From VXNJ01 sp009840625 (lineage in GTDB: Bacteria; Chloroflexota; UBA11872; VXNJ01), in NCBI GenBank assembly GCA_965207915.1, contig OZ242304.1, forward strand, positions 1,488,001-1,552,000: 64,000 bases of DNA, written 5' to 3'. A model generated the notes under the pieces. That model saw only the letters and a program-made list of their open reading frames with translations. It was not told the origin of the DNA and searched no databases. Made by a program: the position numbers and the translations under genes. Every line of letters starts with the position of its first letter. Position 1 is the stretch's first letter. This document shows positions 9,374 to 18,860 of this stretch, piece by piece.

Positions 9374-11761
9374 TCAGGCACGGCGGCGGCCCGCTTGAAT
9401 GAGGCGCCATAGGCGTTCGGGTCGCAGCGGCATTTCGACGTGTCGAACCCCGAACGGGGCGAGCGCGTCGACCGCCGCATTAGCCAAGCATGGCGCCGCT
9501 CCGATGGTGCCGGCCTCGCCGACGCCCTTGGCGCCGAGAGGATTCAACGGGGTCGGGGTCACGGTTCTGGCCAGTTGGAATACTGGCAGATCGGCCGCCC
9601 GCGGCATCACGTAGTCCATGAAACTGGCCGTCAGCGGCTGTCCGTCTTGGTCGAACACGACCTCTTCGAACATCGCCTGGCCGATTCCCTGCGCCAGTCC
9701 GCCGTGCACCTGGCCTTCGACGATCAGCGGATTGATCACGTTGCCGCAGTCATCGACCGCCACCAGCTTCAACAGCTCGGGTTCGCCGGTTTCGCGATCG
9801 ATCTCAATCATCGAGATGTGGCACCCGAACGGGTAGGTGTTGTTCTCGGGCTCGAAGAACGCCTCTTCGGAAAGCCCGGGTTCCAGTCCCGGCGGCAGCG
9901 GTACCGGTATGTAGGCAAAGTCGGCCACATCGGCGAACGAGCGCCAGATTTGCGGCCGACCGGCGGCTTGAATGCGTCCGTTGGCGAACTCCAGATCGGC
10001 GGTTTCGACCTCGTCGTCGGCCATCAGGGCGGCCGCGAATTGCTTCATCTTGGCGCCGGCCTTCTGGGCGGCCTTCAGCAGCGCGGTCCCGCCTACGGCC
10101 TGCGAGCGGCTCCCGAAGGTCCCCACGCCTTGCTTTACCACCCCGGTGTCGCCGTGCAGGATGGCGATGTCCTCGATCGGAATCGAGAAATGGTCGGCCA
10201 GCATTTGCGCGAACGTGGTCTCATGGCCCTGGCCGTGGGAAGTCGTTCCGGTGGTGGCGCTGATCTTCCCGCCGCGCTCGACCGTCACTGCCGAGTGCTC
10301 CCAGCCGCCGGTCCCTCCGGGGGCCGAGGGACCACGGCCGCAGATCTCGACGAAACAGGCCAGGCCCACGCCGACGATGCGGCCTTCGGCGCGAGCGGCG
10401 TCGCGTTCGGCCATCAGCGCGTCCCACCCGGCAATCTCAAGCGCCCGCTCCAGGTTTAGACGGTAGTTGCCCGAATCGTAGACCAGGCCGGTGGCGGTCC
10501 GGTAAGGGAACTGGTCGGTTGCAACGAAATTGCGGCGTCGGATTTCGGCCGGATCGATTTCCAGCTCGCGGGCCAGCATGTCAACGGCGCGTTCCAGGAA
10601 GTAGATCCCCTCCGGTCGGCCGGCGCCGCGATAGGCGTCGGTCGGGGTCTTGTTGGTGAATACCTCGGTCAACTCGTGGTGGATCAGCGGAATCGAATAG
10701 ACGCCGCTGATCATCCGGCCGGCGTTGGTCGGGATCGCGGCTGTCATCAGCGCCTGATAGGCGCCGATGTCGGCGACGAGTTTGGCTCGCACAGCCAGGA
10801 TCGAACCGTCGCGCCGGGCCGCAATTTCGATGTCGCCGTGGATATCGCGCCCGTGCGACGTGGTCAGGAACGCCTCGGTGCGGTCCTCGATCCACTTGAC
10901 CGGGGCGCGCACGATGCGGGACAGCGCGGCCACGACGTGATCCTCCCCGTAGACCTTTTTGGCCCCAAAGCCGCCGCCCACTTCCGGGGCGATCGCGCGT
11001 ACCTGGTGTTCGCCCAGACCCAGAACCCTGGCCACCATTGACCGCAGCAGGTGCGGGGCCTGGGTCGAGCTCCAGATGGTCAGGTAATCGCGACCGTGAT
11101 CGAATTTGGCGACCACGCCGCGCGGCTCGGTCGCGCTCGGCGCGAGGCGCTGATTGAGCATCGACTGCTTGACGACGACGTCAGCGCCGGCGAACGCTGC
11201 CGCGACTGCATCGTCGTCGCCCTCGCGGGCAGTCGCCGGATCGACCGGGGTTCGCCCGCGGAAGCGGTCGAGCGCGATGTTGCGCTCAAACCCTTCATGC
11301 AATCTGACCGCGTCCTCGGCGACGGCAGCGTGCGGATCGACCACGGCCGGCAGTTCCTCGTACGTGATCCGGATTGCGTCGACTGCGTCGCCGGCGATGT
11401 AGCGGTCGGCGGCAACCACCACTGCCACCGGCTCGCCGACGTAGCGCACCCGGTCGATGGCCAGCGGATGCTGGTTGGGCGCGCGGATAGCGGACACCCG
11501 CGGTATCGGGCCGATGTGTTCGGCCAGCTGCGCGCCGGTAAGAACCAGCTCGACCCCGCTGATCGATTCGGCCGCGCTGGTGTCGATGGCGCGGATGTTC
11601 CCGTGGGCGATCTCGGACCGCTTGAAGGCGGCGTGCAGCATGCCGGGTAGTTTGAGGTCGTCTACGTAGGCAGCCTGACCCTGCACGAGACGCGGGTCCT
11701 CGCGGCGTCGGACGCGCGCCCCGATCAGTTTCGGCAGCACCGGACCGTCCAGGTGTTTCAT
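9374..11761 (-). CDS. coxL: molybdopterin large subunit of a CO dehydrogenase-like hydroxylase, copy 2 (form II type)
   Basis: A 795-residue paralogue of the downstream coxL copy, clearly similar along its length (GPVLPKLIGARVRRREDPRL at the start). It has the same form II loop PTDAYRGAGRPE and cofactor motifs GGGFGAK and GEAGTIGAAP. It has no small or medium subunit of its own and may share CoxS and CoxM with copy 1 or act on a different substrate. The amidase ends 36 nt upstream and coxG begins about 300 nt downstream, so all may form one transcription unit. Nucleotides 9609-9928 nearly match copy 1, pointing to gene conversion. Confidence 0.92.
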   Translation of the reverse strand: MKHLDGPVLPKLIGARVRRREDPRLVQGQAAYVDDLKLPGMLHAAFKRSEIAHGNIRAIDTSAAESISGVELVLTGAQLAEHIGPIPRVSAIRAPNQHPLAIDRVRYVGEPVAVVVAADRYIAGDAVDAIRITYEELPAVVDPHAAVAEDAVRLHEGFERNIALDRFRGRTPVDPATAREGDDDAVAAAFAGADVVVKQSMLNQRLAPSATEPRGVVAKFDHGRDYLTIWSSTQAPHLLRSMVARVLGLGEHQVRAIAPEVGGGFGAKKVYGEDHVVAALSRIVRAPVKWIEDRTEAFLTTSHGRDIHGDIEIAARRDGSILAVRAKLVADIGAYQALMTAAIPTNAGRMISGVYSIPLIHHELTEVFTNKTPTDAYRGAGRPEGIYFLERAVDMLARELEIDPAEIRRRNFVATDQFPYRTATGLVYDSGNYRLNLERALEIAGWDALMAERDAARAEGRIVGVGLACFVEICGRGPSAPGGTGGWEHSAVTVERGGKISATTGTTSHGQGHETTFAQMLADHFSIPIEDIAILHGDTGVVKQGVGTFGSRSQAVGGTALLKAAQKAGAKMKQFAAALMADDEVETADLEFANGRIQAAGRPQIWRSFADVADFAYIPVPLPPGLEPGLSEEAFFEPENNTYPFGCHISMIEIDRETGEPELLKLVAVDDCGNVINPLIVEGQVHGGLAQGIGQAMFEEVVFDQDGQPLTASFMDYVMPRAADLPVFQLARTVTPTPLNPLGAKGVGEAGTIGAAPCLANAAVDALAPFGVRHVEMPLRPERLWRLIQAGRRRA

Positions 11762-11797
11762 CGCGGCGGCCGGGGAGGCGGGAGCGGTTCCAGGGGT

Positions 11798-13198
11798 CTA
11801 GACCGAAGGGTGGCGCCGGTAATCGGTCGCCTGCTCGAAGGCGTAACCGGCGCGGCAGAGGACGGCTTCGTCCCCGGGCGACCCGACGAGCTGCAGGGCC
11901 GTGGGCAGGCCCTCTTCGGTCCAGCCGTTGGGCAGGGTGAGAGTCGGGGCGCGATTCATGTCCCAGGGGGCGGCGAACCGCCGGCGAACCGGACCGTGAT
12001 CGACCATGGGTCCGTCGTAGAGGGATTCTTCCGAAACCGGATGTGGCAGGTCTCCACCTGCGGGACAAGCGAGCATGTCGATTCCGTCAAATGCACGGGC
12101 GAGCAATCCGGTCAGTTCGGCGCACAGTTCACAAGCCTCTGCGTACTCGACCGCCGACTTCGAAGCCCCAAGCTCCAACCAACCGCGGAACCAGGGTCCG
12201 TAGTCCCGGGCCCGGCTGGGAAATGTCTCGGCGTGAGCGGCTAGAGCCTCCACCGAACAGAGCGTGGGCCAGACAAGGGTGTACGGGTCGATCGGGGGCA
12301 GTTCGAGGTCCACGATCTCGGCGCCCAATGCCTCCAGGGCCCTGACCGATTCGGCGACCGCGGCGGCGATCCGCTCGTCCACGTCTCGGGTGGCGTATCC
12401 AGGGTCGTACCCGACCCGGAGGCCGGCGATTCCGGCAGCGATCTCGTCAAGCAGCGCCGGGGCGGGCTCGGGCAGCGTCGTAGCGTCGTTGGAATCGTCG
12501 CCGGCGATAGTCTCGAGCACCGCCGCGCAATCCCAGGTTGAGCGCGTCATCGGCCCGACGTGGTCCAGCGATTGGGCCAGGTCGAGCACCCCGTAGCGGC
12601 TCACCCGTCCCCACGTGGGCTTGAGCCCGGTTATCCCGCAGGCGGCGGCCGGCGACCTGATCGAGCCGCCGGTGTCGCTGCCCAGCGAGGCGTAGCAAAG
12701 TCCGGCGGCGGTCGCGACGCCCGAGCCGCTCGACGACGCCCCCGTCCAGCGGTCGGGCGCCCAGGGGTTGAGCGGAATCTGGCGGGCGCGGTTGTAACCG
12801 CCCATCGCTCCCTCGGTCAGGTTCAACTTGCCCAGCAGAATCGCGCCGGCGGATTTGAACCTGGCTACCACGGTGGAATCGAAATCCGGAACCAGGTCCT
12901 CCAGAACCTTGGTCCCGCCCATGGTGCGCGTGCCCTGCGTGAAGCAGAGGTCCTTGACCGCAATCGGGATTCCGTGCAGTGGCCCTCGGTATCGGCCGCT
13001 GGCGATTTCCTGCCTCGCCCGGTCGGCCGCTTCCAGGGCGGACTCGGCCATAACGGTCGCATAGCTTCGCCAGGCCCCGTCGATGGCCGCGATGCGGTCC
13101 AGCTGGGCGCGGGTCAATTCGACTGGACAAAGATCCCCCGCGGCCAGACGCGGAGCGAGTTCCTCGATCGTGGCGTAGCAGAGCTCTTCGGAGTTCAT
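11798..13198 (-). CDS. amidase signature-family hydrolase
   Basis: A 466-residue amidase related to GatA/AtzF hydrolases that cleave carboxamide bonds with a Ser-cisSer-Lys triad. The catalytic Lys lies in IAVKDLCFTQGT, the glycine/serine-rich loop is TGASSSGSGVATAAG, and the nucleophile region is SDTGGSIRSPAAACG followed by TGLKPTWGRVSRYG. The substrate cannot be inferred; no GatB or GatC is nearby, so it is unlikely to serve Gln-tRNA formation. It lies just upstream of coxL copy 2 on the same strand, and hydrolysis of an amide before hydroxylation is a possible pairing but is inference only. Confidence 0.9.
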   Translation of the reverse strand: MNSEELCYATIEELAPRLAAGDLCPVELTRAQLDRIAAIDGAWRSYATVMAESALEAADRARQEIASGRYRGPLHGIPIAVKDLCFTQGTRTMGGTKVLEDLVPDFDSTVVARFKSAGAILLGKLNLTEGAMGGYNRARQIPLNPWAPDRWTGASSSGSGVATAAGLCYASLGSDTGGSIRSPAAACGITGLKPTWGRVSRYGVLDLAQSLDHVGPMTRSTWDCAAVLETIAGDDSNDATTLPEPAPALLDEIAAGIAGLRVGYDPGYATRDVDERIAAAVAESVRALEALGAEIVDLELPPIDPYTLVWPTLCSVEALAAHAETFPSRARDYGPWFRGWLELGASKSAVEYAEACELCAELTGLLARAFDGIDMLACPAGGDLPHPVSEESLYDGPMVDHGPVRRRFAAPWDMNRAPTLTLPNGWTEEGLPTALQLVGSPGDEAVLCRAGYAFEQATDYRRHPSV

Positions 13199-13277
13199 GT
13201 GGCTCTCGTTCCTGGGCTTTCCGGCGCCGCCGGCCCGATTGTGCTTTGGCTATTTCCGGCCAATTGGCGAAGGCCGG

Positions 13278-13790
13278 TCAGCCGGTGGAATCCTTGAATT
13301 GGCCGACCTCGCTCAATTCGCCGGTGGCACAGTCATAGACGAATCCCCGCACCCGGTCCTTGTGCGGGATGAAGGGGCTGGCCTGGATCAAAGCGATCGA
13401 TTGGCGCACGTCGTCTTCAAGATCCGTGAACGCGCCCAGCGCGAACGGGGGCCGCAGCCCGGTTTCGGCCTCGATCTGATCCTTGACGTCATCGTCGCGG
13501 AATTTGAGCATTCCGCAGTCGCTGTGGTGGATGACCGCGATTTCGGTTGTTCCCAGCAATCGCTGTGAGATCACCAGGGATCGCAAGGCGTCTTCGCTGA
13601 CAATGCCCCCGGCGTTGCGAATCACGTGCGCGTCGCCTTCGGCAATTCCCAGGAACCGGTGGACGTCCAGGCGGGCGTCCATGCAGGTAACGACCGCCAG
13701 CCGAAGCGCCGGCGGCGATGCCAGGTCGCCATGCTCGAAGCCCGCGGCGAACCGGGCGTTGTTGGCCAGGAGTTCTTCGATTACCGACAA
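13278..13790 (-). CDS. beta-class carbonic anhydrase
   Basis: A 170-residue beta-carbonic anhydrase-like protein that interconverts CO2 and bicarbonate. The first zinc Cys and the Asp/Arg dyad are in VTCMDARLD (residues 34-42). The second ligand pair is in VIHHSDCGMLKF (His and Cys). The short length and HVIRNAGG motif are typical of the small bacterial clade. The start appears to be a TTG with a G-rich sequence upstream. The gene is monocistronic, transcribed away from the gamma-glutamyltransferase. Confidence 0.9.
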   Translation of the reverse strand: MSVIEELLANNARFAAGFEHGDLASPPALRLAVVTCMDARLDVHRFLGIAEGDAHVIRNAGGIVSEDALRSLVISQRLLGTTEIAVIHHSDCGMLKFRDDDVKDQIEAETGLRPPFALGAFTDLEDDVRQSIALIQASPFIPHKDRVRGFVYDCATGELSEVGQFKDSTG

Positions 13791-13859
13791 ATCTGCCCCC
13801 CGGTTAGCGCGCGGGATCGAATTGAGCGCGCCCTATTAGAAGGTTTAAGGTCGGCTACT

Positions 13860-15569
13860 TCAAATGCCCTGGGCGTGGGCGGAATGGAATGTGTCCACGC
13901 CGGCCCGGAAGCCCGCGCGGGCGTCGGCGACGATCGCCACCGGGCTGGCAAAACTCGAAAAACCCTCCGCCAGGTCCATGTCGCCGTTCACGTTGATGCG
14001 GTGTCCGCGGCTCCGCAGCCCGGCGACGATTTCCTCTGCAAAGCGCGGGTCGAGCGCCGTTTCGGGCAGCGAACAGTCCACCCGAGGCGAATCGATGGCT
14101 TCCTGTGGCCCCATCCCAAAATCCACTACCTTGGAGATGAGCTGGGTGACGCAGTTGGTTATGCGGCGTCCGCCCGAGGCCCCAACCGCCATGATCGCCC
14201 CCTCCGGACCCAGCACCAGCGCCGGGGTCATGTTGTTCAGTGCCCGTTTGCCGGGCTGGATGGAATTGACCCGGCCCGGAACCGGGTCGAACCACATCAT
14301 TCCGTTGTTCAGGACCACGCCGGTCCCCGGCGACATGAATCCGGACCCGAAACTAGCCATCAGGGTGTTGGTCAGCGAGATCGCATTACCGTCTCCGTCC
14401 ATTGCGCAGAGGTGGGTCGTCCCGGCGTCGAATGCCGGTGCGCTGGCGGGCAATCTGGGCCCCGGCGGCGCGTCATCGAACTGCCAGGGGTCGCCGGGTT
14501 CGAACACCGGGACTTTCCGCGGGTCGATGAGGGCGGCCCGCTCGGCCAGGTACCCATTGGCGACGAGGCCGCGCCAGGGAGCCTGGACCGTCTCCGGGTC
14601 GGACATGTAGGCGTAGCGGTCGGCGTAGGCCAGGCGCGCGCTGGCGATGTAGGCGTGCAATCCGTCGAGACTGTTGTGGCCCAGATCCGGACCGCCGCTC
14701 TGCTCGAACAGCTTCAGGGTCATCGCCGAGGTGGTGCCGGCGCACGCGAACGGCGGCACCCGCACGGTCCGGGATGAATAGGCGATCTCCAGGCCGCGGT
14801 CCCAGTGGTAGGGCCGGTATTCGGCCAGGTCAAGTTCGGTGAGGATCCCGCCGGCGTCGGCGACACCGGCGACGATCGCGCTGGCCACGTCACCGCGGTA
14901 GAAACCGGCCGGCCCCCGCTCGGCGATCTCCTCGAGGACGTTGGCGAGATCGCCCTGCCGCAGGCGCACCTCGGCGCCGGGTTCGGAAGCCGGCAACTGC
15001 CCATCGGGCAGGAACGTGCGGGCAAGTTCCTCCGACCCGAGCAGCTTGGGTACGGCCATTCCCAGCGCGTAGAGGGCGTGCCAGCCGGGAACGAATCCAT
15101 CACGGGCCAGCGCAATCGCCGGGGCGACGACCTCGGCGAGCGGCATTCTGCCCAGACGCGCCTGGGCCTCGCACAGCCCCGCCACCGCGCCGGGTACGGC
15201 GATCGAGCGCGCCCCCTGGAGGTTTGCGTCGCCTTCCACGCCCGGCCAGCCAAAACTGCCGACCGCGACTTCCCCGGTGAGGGTGTACATGTCGGGCCGG
15301 GCATTGACCGGACCCTTCATCTGGAAGCCGAAAACGCCGCCGCGGCCGTCGACCTGATAGACCAGGTAGCCGCCGCCGCCGATGCCGCTGGATCCGGGTT
15401 CGACGACTCCGACCGCGAATGCGGCCGCCACGGCGGCGTCGACCGCGTTTCCGCCCAGTTCGAGCATTGCCAGACCGGCCGCGGTGGCGCGGCGATCTTT
15501 GCTGGCCACCATGCCGCCATTGGCGACCGCCTCGGTCTTGGCGATCGTCGTGCGGGTCGGCGTGTTCAT
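13860..15569 (-). CDS. ggt: gamma-glutamyltransferase family protein
   Basis: A 569-residue Ntn-hydrolase of the gamma-glutamyltransferase family, made as one chain and self-cleaved before the catalytic Thr. The cleavage/nucleophile region is DAGTTHLCAMDGDGNAISLT, and the small subunit keeps the SGGRRITN oxyanion-type motif. The N-terminus MNTPTRTTIAKTEAVANGGM has no signal peptide, so the enzyme is probably cytosolic, and homologues include acylases and hydrolases of gamma-glutamyl amides. No glutathione genes are adjacent, so the substrate is open. Confidence 0.9.
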   Translation of the reverse strand: MNTPTRTTIAKTEAVANGGMVASKDRRATAAGLAMLELGGNAVDAAVAAAFAVGVVEPGSSGIGGGGYLVYQVDGRGGVFGFQMKGPVNARPDMYTLTGEVAVGSFGWPGVEGDANLQGARSIAVPGAVAGLCEAQARLGRMPLAEVVAPAIALARDGFVPGWHALYALGMAVPKLLGSEELARTFLPDGQLPASEPGAEVRLRQGDLANVLEEIAERGPAGFYRGDVASAIVAGVADAGGILTELDLAEYRPYHWDRGLEIAYSSRTVRVPPFACAGTTSAMTLKLFEQSGGPDLGHNSLDGLHAYIASARLAYADRYAYMSDPETVQAPWRGLVANGYLAERAALIDPRKVPVFEPGDPWQFDDAPPGPRLPASAPAFDAGTTHLCAMDGDGNAISLTNTLMASFGSGFMSPGTGVVLNNGMMWFDPVPGRVNSIQPGKRALNNMTPALVLGPEGAIMAVGASGGRRITNCVTQLISKVVDFGMGPQEAIDSPRVDCSLPETALDPRFAEEIVAGLRSRGHRINVNGDMDLAEGFSSFASPVAIVADARAGFRAGVDTFHSAHAQGI

Positions 15570-15687
15570 CTTGGAGTTTGGACTTTTCGCCTCGATACAG
15601 CTGGGCGCGAGCAGTTTCCCTGGAGGTTTTTAACCTAGCCGGGGACCGCGCCCCGACCCGCGGGCGATCCAGCCGCCGCGCGGCCGG

Positions 15688-16245
15688 TCAACGGGAGCGC
15701 TGCCATTCCGAGTAAAGGATGCCGTAGCTGTAAACGTCGCCGGGTTCGCCGCGGACCATGTGGTGTTCGCGGAGCAGCCCCTCGCGGCTCATTCCGAGTT
15801 TTTCCATCACCCGCCAGGACGCCCGGTTGCGGACGTCGGCATGAGCCCATACCTTGTGCAACCGGTAACTCTCGAATGCCAGCCCGATGACCGCCGCGGC
15901 CGCCTCGGTGACCAGTCCCCTGCCCCACAGGGGCCGGGCCACCGAATAACCCATCCCTGCATTTCGCTCGGGGGGATCGATCCTCAGATCGATGCCGCCG
16001 ACGACGCTGCCCCGGTAGGTGATGGCCAGGCTGGCCAGTTTCGACCAGTCGGCCTCGACCTGGATCTCCACATAACGTTCGGCGCCCTCCCGGGCGTAGG
16101 GGACCGGCACTGCCAGGAAGCGGCCAAACTCGCGATCCCGGGCGTATTCGAACACGTCATCGACGTCGGCGGTTTCAAAGGGGCGCAGGATGAGCCGCTC
16201 GGTGTGCAGCGTTACCGGCGATTGCGAACTAGTTGACATTGCCAT
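15688..16245 (-). CDS. GNAT N-acetyltransferase, RimJ/RimL-like
   Basis: A 185-residue acetyltransferase. TERLILRPFETADVDDVFEYARD at the start and GYSVARPLWGRGLVTEAAAAV (acetyl-CoA-binding motif A) are typical of RimJ/RimL-type GNAT enzymes that acetylate protein N-termini or small amines. HKVWAHADVRNRASWRVMEKLGM is the diagnostic C-terminal half. It is transcribed toward the gamma-glutamyltransferase and away from the IS110 element. The substrate is unknown. Confidence 0.88.
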   Translation of the reverse strand: MAMSTSSQSPVTLHTERLILRPFETADVDDVFEYARDREFGRFLAVPVPYAREGAERYVEIQVEADWSKLASLAITYRGSVVGGIDLRIDPPERNAGMGYSVARPLWGRGLVTEAAAAVIGLAFESYRLHKVWAHADVRNRASWRVMEKLGMSREGLLREHHMVRGEPGDVYSYGILYSEWQRSR

Positions 16246-16632
16246 GGTTTCGGAGTCCAGCGAATTGCGCCGCCAAGTTTCGCCGAACCGGGCTTCGGAA
16301 AGGGGTCTTGGGCCCGGCTCCGGCCGGGCCGCGGAGTTTTTAGGGTGCGACCTATACCTTTTCTATAGAGCTTTATCCGTCCCGGATTCAGGGGCATGCG
16401 CGATGCCTTTTCCGGCGCGGACAAAGTCAGGTCAACCGATCGGGAGCGGCCAAGTGCGACCTGCGCTGTGGAGCGCCCAAGAAGGACCTGCGCCCCGGTC
16501 GGTCCGGCCGCGATTCCAACGCCCCGTGGAGAGTTTGCGCTTTAGAAGCAGCCAGTATAGGAACCGGCAGGCGTCGCTGCAGACCTGTACCCGAACAATT
16601 CCGATCGCGCCGCCGACCCAAGGAGGTCATCC
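16246..16632. other. non-coding region upstream of the IS110 transposase, possible left end with guide RNA
   Basis: About 390 nt without a supported gene. The part nearest the transposase (about 16430-16617) holds repeated GACCTG-type blocks (gcgacctgcgc, ggacctgcgcc, agacctgtacc) and palindromic stretches. IS110-group elements carry a structured guide (bridge) RNA in the non-coding end, upstream of the transposase in one subgroup. Element ends could not be fixed by eye because IS110 members lack clear inverted repeats. A strong AAGGAGGT lies at 16619-16626. Confidence 0.4.
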
Positions 16633-17873
16633 GTGAAATCTGAGCCCCGGGCCTTTGTTGGGGTGGACTGTGGGCTGTGAGCGGACACCAGGCGTGCGTC
16701 CTCGACGCCGCCGGCAGCGAGCTGGGCAACCACAAGTTCGCCCACTCGGGAGCGGGCCTTGCCGAGATGCCCGACTGGATCCTGGAGCTTGCCGGCTGCG
16801 AACCACCACATGTGGCCGTCGGCATCGAGACCCCGCACGGGCCGGTGGTGGAGTCACTGCAGGGACGCGGTTTCCGGGTCTTTGCTATCAGCCCCCGGCA
16901 GCTGGACCGGTTCCGCGACCGCTACGCCCCGTCCGGCGCCAAGGACGACAGCCTGGACGCCATGGTGCTGGCCAACACCCTGCGTTCGGACGACTACGCT
17001 TTCCGACAGCTGCTACTGCCCGAGCCGCAGGTTCTGGAGCTGCGCAATCTCTCGCGCGATGCCGAAGAGCTGACCCGGGAGCGCGTTCGCTTGCAGAACC
17101 GCTGCCGCGATCAGCTGTGGCGCTACTATCCCCAGATCCTGGAGCTGAGCGAGCAGGTCGGCGAGAACTGGATCATGGACCTGTGGGAGGCCGCTCCGAC
17201 CCCGGATAAGGCCCGCCGGATCACCAGGCCGCGGGTAGAGCGGATCCTGCGGGAGAACCGCATCCGCCGCATTACCGCCGACGAAGTCAAGCAGGTCCTT
17301 GGCCGTCAGGCGCTGGCGGTTGCTCCGGGGACCAGGCAGGCGTCCTCGCAGAGCATCAAACGGATCATCCAGCGGCTGCGGCTGGTTGCGCGGCAGCTAA
17401 AGGAAGTAAACGCCGCGATCGACCAGCTACTGGAAGGGCTCGACGAAGACCCCGAAGGGGGCGGGCAGCGCGACGCGGAGATCCTGCGCTCCATACCCGG
17501 AGTTGGCAGGATCGTCCTGGCCACGCTGCTCTCAGAGGCCCATGACCCGATCAGGCGACGGGATGTTGCGGCCCTGCGTGCCTTGAGCGGGTCGGCGCCG
17601 GTGACGAAGCGTTCCGGCAAGGGGATTATCGTGGTGCGCCGGATGGCGGTGCATAACCGTGTGCGCAACGCCTGCCACTACATGGCGGGTTCGGCCATCC
17701 AGCACGATCGCAAGAGCAGGTTGCGCTATGACGCACTGCGCCAGCGCGGCTGCTCGCACTCGCGGGCGCTGCGCACCGTAGCCGGCAGATTGCTGGCGAT
17801 GGCCTGTGCGATGCTGCGCCAGCAAGCCCTGTACGACCCTCTGCGCTCCACCCGTAACCAGGAGGTGGCGTAA
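16633..17873 (+). pseudogene. IS110-family transposase with N-terminal frameshift
   Basis: A DEDD (RuvC-like) recombinase of the IS110 family, about 410 residues with the C-terminal Transposase_20 domain (IPGVGRIVLATLLSEAHD). A strong ribosome-binding site precedes the GTG at 16633, which reads VKSEPRAFVGVDCGL and then meets TGA at 16678-16680. The rest continues in the -1 frame from 16677 (SGHQACVLDAAGSELG). In the family these join as GVDxGxxxHxxxVLD, so two extra bases (TG near 16676-16679) appear inserted. The Asp of GVD is the first catalytic residue, so the open frame alone would lack it. Later acidic residues are present (GIETPHG, AKDDSLDAMV). Confidence 0.8.
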
Positions 17874-17989
17874 GTGATGATCAGGCGATGGCCGGATCGG
17901 CAAGATCGCGGCGGCCAAAGGCGTGGCGACGCGGCCCGCATGCGGGAACTCCCACGCTTGACCGACCGCATCCGGGGGCCGGAATTGGG

Positions 17990-18637
17990 GCTCAGGGTTT
18001 CCCCTTTCGTTTCCCCCGCACCCCCTTTTCCAGCCTCATCCAAATTGGACTTGACAAACCGTAGAGAGTCCTTCTTGACTACGTCGCCGGCCCGGATCGT
18101 CCCCGACCGCACGACGCGGGTGTTGGCGCCCCGGAGCCGCAAGTCCTGGCCGGTTGGGGTGCTGACGAACCTGAGCGCATCATTCCCGAACCGGGCGGCG
18201 AACTTGACGCAGCCGGTGTGGGGTTCGGCGGATATTTCCAGCACCGCCGATCCGATTGACAGCCGAGTCCCCGGCGGCATGTTCGCCACGCTCATGTCGA
18301 TATCGATCACGAGCTGATCGCCGGCAAGCGGCCAGCGCTCTTGGGACCGGGCCATGAGTTGGAGCGCGCGGGAGTTGATGATCGTTATCTGCGCCTCGGG
18401 ATTCGCGCTTCCGTCCGCGGTGCTTTTGCTCCCGCGGTCCTTCCACGAATCGCCGACCAGGCCGTCTTCGACGTCGAGCCTGCCTTCGGCGACGACATTG
18501 CGCCGGTCGACCGCCGGGCGTTGCACGACCTTAAGGAGGGTGCCGGCATCTTCCGGGGACCGGCGGATCAAGTCCAGGCCGGCGTTTAACTGTTCGATGC
18601 TCGGGTGGGTCACCGGATCGCTCGAACGGACCATCAA
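17990..18637 (-). CDS. MOSC-domain protein with abnormal C-terminal extension
   Basis: The region from 18637 downward encodes a MOSC-domain protein, a beta-barrel family related to the C-terminal domain of molybdenum-cofactor sulfurase. Core stretches are GLVGDSWKDRGS, QITIINSRALQLMA, LSIGSAVLEISAEPHTGC (with the conserved Cys) and VVRSGTIRAGDVV, the usual end. The frame does not stop there but continues to 17726, antisense to the 3' end of the IS110 transposase, giving a 303-residue frame whose last 90 or so residues are basic and unlike the family. Insertion of the IS probably removed the native stop. The end given is the approximate limit of MOSC-like sequence; the actual stop is at 17726-17728. 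Confidence 0.7.
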
Positions 18638-18860
18638 CCAGCCCTCATCTGATTCCGCGGCAGCTGCCGCTACTCCGCCCGTGGCGGCCCCTCCACTCTA
18701 TTCGAGATTGGCGCCGCCAGCGTCTCCGCCGACCTCGGACCCGGACGCCGGTGCGACGGCCGATCGGTAGGTCTTTTCGGGCGGCAAAGCCGCGCCATCG
18801 CCAGTCCCGGCGTGGCCGAATCCGGTCGTTTTCCGGAATTTTTGCGCGGCCGGCGCCTGT

